A DNA stretch of 25,302 nt from an uncultured Streptococcus sp. (GTDB lineage Bacteria; Bacillota; Bacilli; Lactobacillales; Streptococcaceae): NCBI GenBank assembly GCA_934215455.1, contig CAKPZX010000025.1:1-25302 (forward strand). Direction: 5' to 3'. The notes under the pieces were generated by a model. The model ran no database searches. It was given only the letters and a program-made list of their open reading frames with translations, and had not been told where the DNA came from. Shown here piece by piece: positions 23,720-25,302 of the stretch. How positions within the stretch are numbered: the first letter of the stretch is position 1; each line of letters starts with the position of its first letter. The position numbers and the translations under genes were made by a program.

Positions 23720-25302
23720 ATGACAAAAATGCTAAAAGGAATTGCAGCATCTGACGGTGTTGCTGTTGCTAAGGCATATTTGCTCATTCAACCAGACTTA
23801 TCATTTGAGACTGTTTCAGTCGAAGATACAAGTGCAGAAGAAGCTCGTTTGGATGCAGCTCTTGAAGCTTCACAAAACGAGCTTTCTCTTATTCGGGAGA
23901 ATGCAGTAGCAAGCCTTGGTGAAGAAGCAGCGCAAGTTTTTGATGCGCATATGATGGTTCTTGCTGACCCTGAAATGATTGGTCAGATCAAAGAAACAAT
24001 TCGTACGAAAAAAATCAATGCAGAAGCTGGCTTGAAAGAAGTCACTGACATGTTCATTGCGATCTTTGAAGGAATGGAAGACAATCCTTACATGCAAGAA
24101 CGTGCAGCAGATATTCGTGACGTTACCAAACGTGTCCTTGCCAACTTGCTTGGTAAAAAATTGCCAAACCCTGCTTCTATCAATGAAGAAGCAATTGTGG
24201 TTGCGCATGACTTGACTCCATCTGATACAGCACAGTTGAACAAAAAGTATGTAAAAGCTTTTGTTACGAATATCGGTGGACGTACAAGTCACTCAGCTAT
24301 CATGGCTCGTACACTTGAAATCGCAGCTGTTCTTGGTACAAATAACATTACAGAACTTGTCAAAGATGGTGATGTTTTGGCTGTTTCAGGGATCACTGGT
24401 GAAGTGGTGATCAACCCTAGTGAAGAACAAATTGCAGAGTTCAAAGCAGCTGGTGAAGCTTATGCCAAACAAAAAGCTGAATGGGCTCTCCTTAAAGACG
24501 CTAAAACAGTAACAGCTGATGGAAAACACTTCGAGTTGGCTGCCAACATCGGTACACCTAAAGACGTTGAAGGTGTAAACGATAATGGTGCAGAAGCTGT
24601 TGGTCTCTATCGTACAGAATTCTTGTACATGGATTCTCAAGACTTCCCTACTGAAGATGACCAATACGAAGCCTACAAAGCAGTTCTTGAAGGTATGAAT
24701 GGTAAACCTGTGGTTGTTCGTACAATGGATATCGGTGGGGATAAAGAACTTCCTTACTTCGACCTTCCTAAAGAAATGAACCCATTCTTAGGTTACCGTG
24801 CTTTGCGTATTTCTATCTCTGAAACTGGTAACCAAATGTTCCGTACACAATTGCGTGCCTTGCTTCGTGCATCTGTTCACGGTAAATTGCGTATCATGTT
24901 CCCAATGGTTGCTTTGTTGACTGAGTTCCGTACTGCTAAAGGTATTCTTGAAGAAGAAAAAGCTAAATTGGTTGCTGAAGGTGTTGCCGTTGCAGACGAT
25001 ATCGAAGTAGGTATCATGATTGAAATCCCTGCTGCAGCTATGCTTGCTGACCAATTTGCTAAAGAAGTTGATTTCTTCTCAATTGGTACAAACGACCTTA
25101 TCCAATACACTATGGCTGCTGACCGTATGAACGAACAAGTTTCATACCTTTACCAACCATATAACCCATCAATCCTTCGTTTGATTAACAATGTTATCAA
25201 AGCGGCTCATGCTGAAGGTAAATGGGCTGGTATGTGTGGTGAAATGGCCGGTGACCAAACTGCTGTTCCACTTCTTGTCGGAATGGGCTTGGATGAGTTC
25301 TC
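23720..25302 (+). CDS. ptsI: PTS enzyme I (phosphoenolpyruvate-protein phosphotransferase), 3' end cut off
   Basis: First enzyme of the phosphotransferase system; takes phosphate from phosphoenolpyruvate and passes it to HPr. The window holds 527 codons of a family length of about 575, open to the last base. The start is [20 protein letters not shown] at 23720. The phosphorylated His191 lies in [12 protein letters not shown]. The PEP-binding TIM barrel shows [26 protein letters not shown] residues, [15 protein letters not shown] and the catalytic Cys506 in GMCGEMAGD. An ATG three codons in is an alternative start. It is co-transcribed with ptsH, and the gap of four bases suggests translational coupling. 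Confidence 0.98.
   Translation, partial: MTKMLKGIAASDGVAVAKAYLLIQPDLSFETVSVEDTSAEEARLDAALEASQNELSLIRENAVASLGEEAAQVFDAHMMVLADPEMIGQIKETIRTKKINAEAGLKEVTDMFIAIFEGMEDNPYMQERAADIRDVTKRVLANLLGKKLPNPASINEEAIVVAHDLTPSDTAQLNKKYVKAFVTNIGGRTSHSAIMARTLEIAAVLGTNNITELVKDGDVLAVSGITGEVVINPSEEQIAEFKAAGEAYAKQKAEWALLKDAKTVTADGKHFELAANIGTPKDVEGVNDNGAEAVGLYRTEFLYMDSQDFPTEDDQYEAYKAVLEGMNGKPVVVRTMDIGGDKELPYFDLPKEMNPFLGYRALRISISETGNQMFRTQLRALLRASVHGKLRIMFPMVALLTEFRTAKGILEEEKAKLVAEGVAVADDIEVGIMIEIPAAAMLADQFAKEVDFFSIGTNDLIQYTMAADRMNEQVSYLYQPYNPSILRLINNVIKAAHAEGKWAGMCGEMAGDQTAVPLLVGMGLDEF

Noticed and set aside
1..25302. CRISPR array, insertion sequence, prophage or defence island
   Set aside because: No spaced direct repeats, transposase or integrase frames, att-like repeats or defence domains were seen; all major genes are core metabolism.

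Overview
The window is ordinary-looking core chromosome of a low-GC Gram-positive coccus, almost certainly an oral Streptococcus of the sanguinis/mitis/parasanguinis type. Gene content and order support this: an arcABCDT arginine deiminase cluster abutting argR and queA, the competence gene coiA followed by pepF, a YrrM/TrmR-type methyltransferase and prsA, a class Ib nrdH-nrdE-nrdF set, and ptsH-ptsI. Protein features (HPr with His15 and Ser46, lipoprotein lipoboxes, NrdE ending in CESC) and strong AGGAG-type ribosome sites agree. No mobile element, CRISPR array, tRNA or rRNA was found.

Layout. 1-5200 (+): the arginine deiminase pathway, with the 3' end of arcA, arcB, arcC, arcD and the M20 peptidase arcT. 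Inverted repeats lie between several of these genes. 5199-6922 (-): argR, queA and a small two-helix membrane protein, convergent with arcT across a shared terminator. 6974-7801 (+): nagB with a consensus promoter carrying a NagR-type operator and a cre-like site. 7815-9322: dacA (PBP3) behind a leader RNA that folds as a three-way junction. 9361-11315: an MFS transporter and an orphan lipoprotein, each with its own terminator. 11326-15919: coiA, pepF, the methyltransferase and prsA. 15920-19338: a promoter, an alanine T-box (specifier GCU), a LURP-one-related protein and alaS. 19378-23107 (-): nrdF, nrdE and nrdH, with two NrdR-like boxes upstream of the nrdH promoter. 23108-25302 (+): a 340-base non-coding stretch, then ptsH and ptsI (cut by the window end).

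How the genes work together. ArcA, ArcB and ArcC turn arginine into ornithine, ammonia, CO2 and ATP; ArcD exchanges arginine for ornithine; ArcT may feed the pathway from peptides; ArgR is a likely local regulator. NagB sends amino-sugar carbon to glycolysis and is probably governed by NagR and CcpA, which connects it to the HPr/EI pair at the far end. NrdH, NrdE and NrdF make deoxynucleotides. LURP-one and AlaS are placed under uncharged tRNA-Ala control.

I found no convincing new multi-gene system. The most interesting signals are small: the unrecognised three-way-junction leader of dacA, a probable leaderless mRNA for the small membrane protein before queA, a LURP-one gene between the Ala T-box and alaS with an unusual terminator arrangement, and the NrdR-like boxes with hairpins punctuating the nrd genes.
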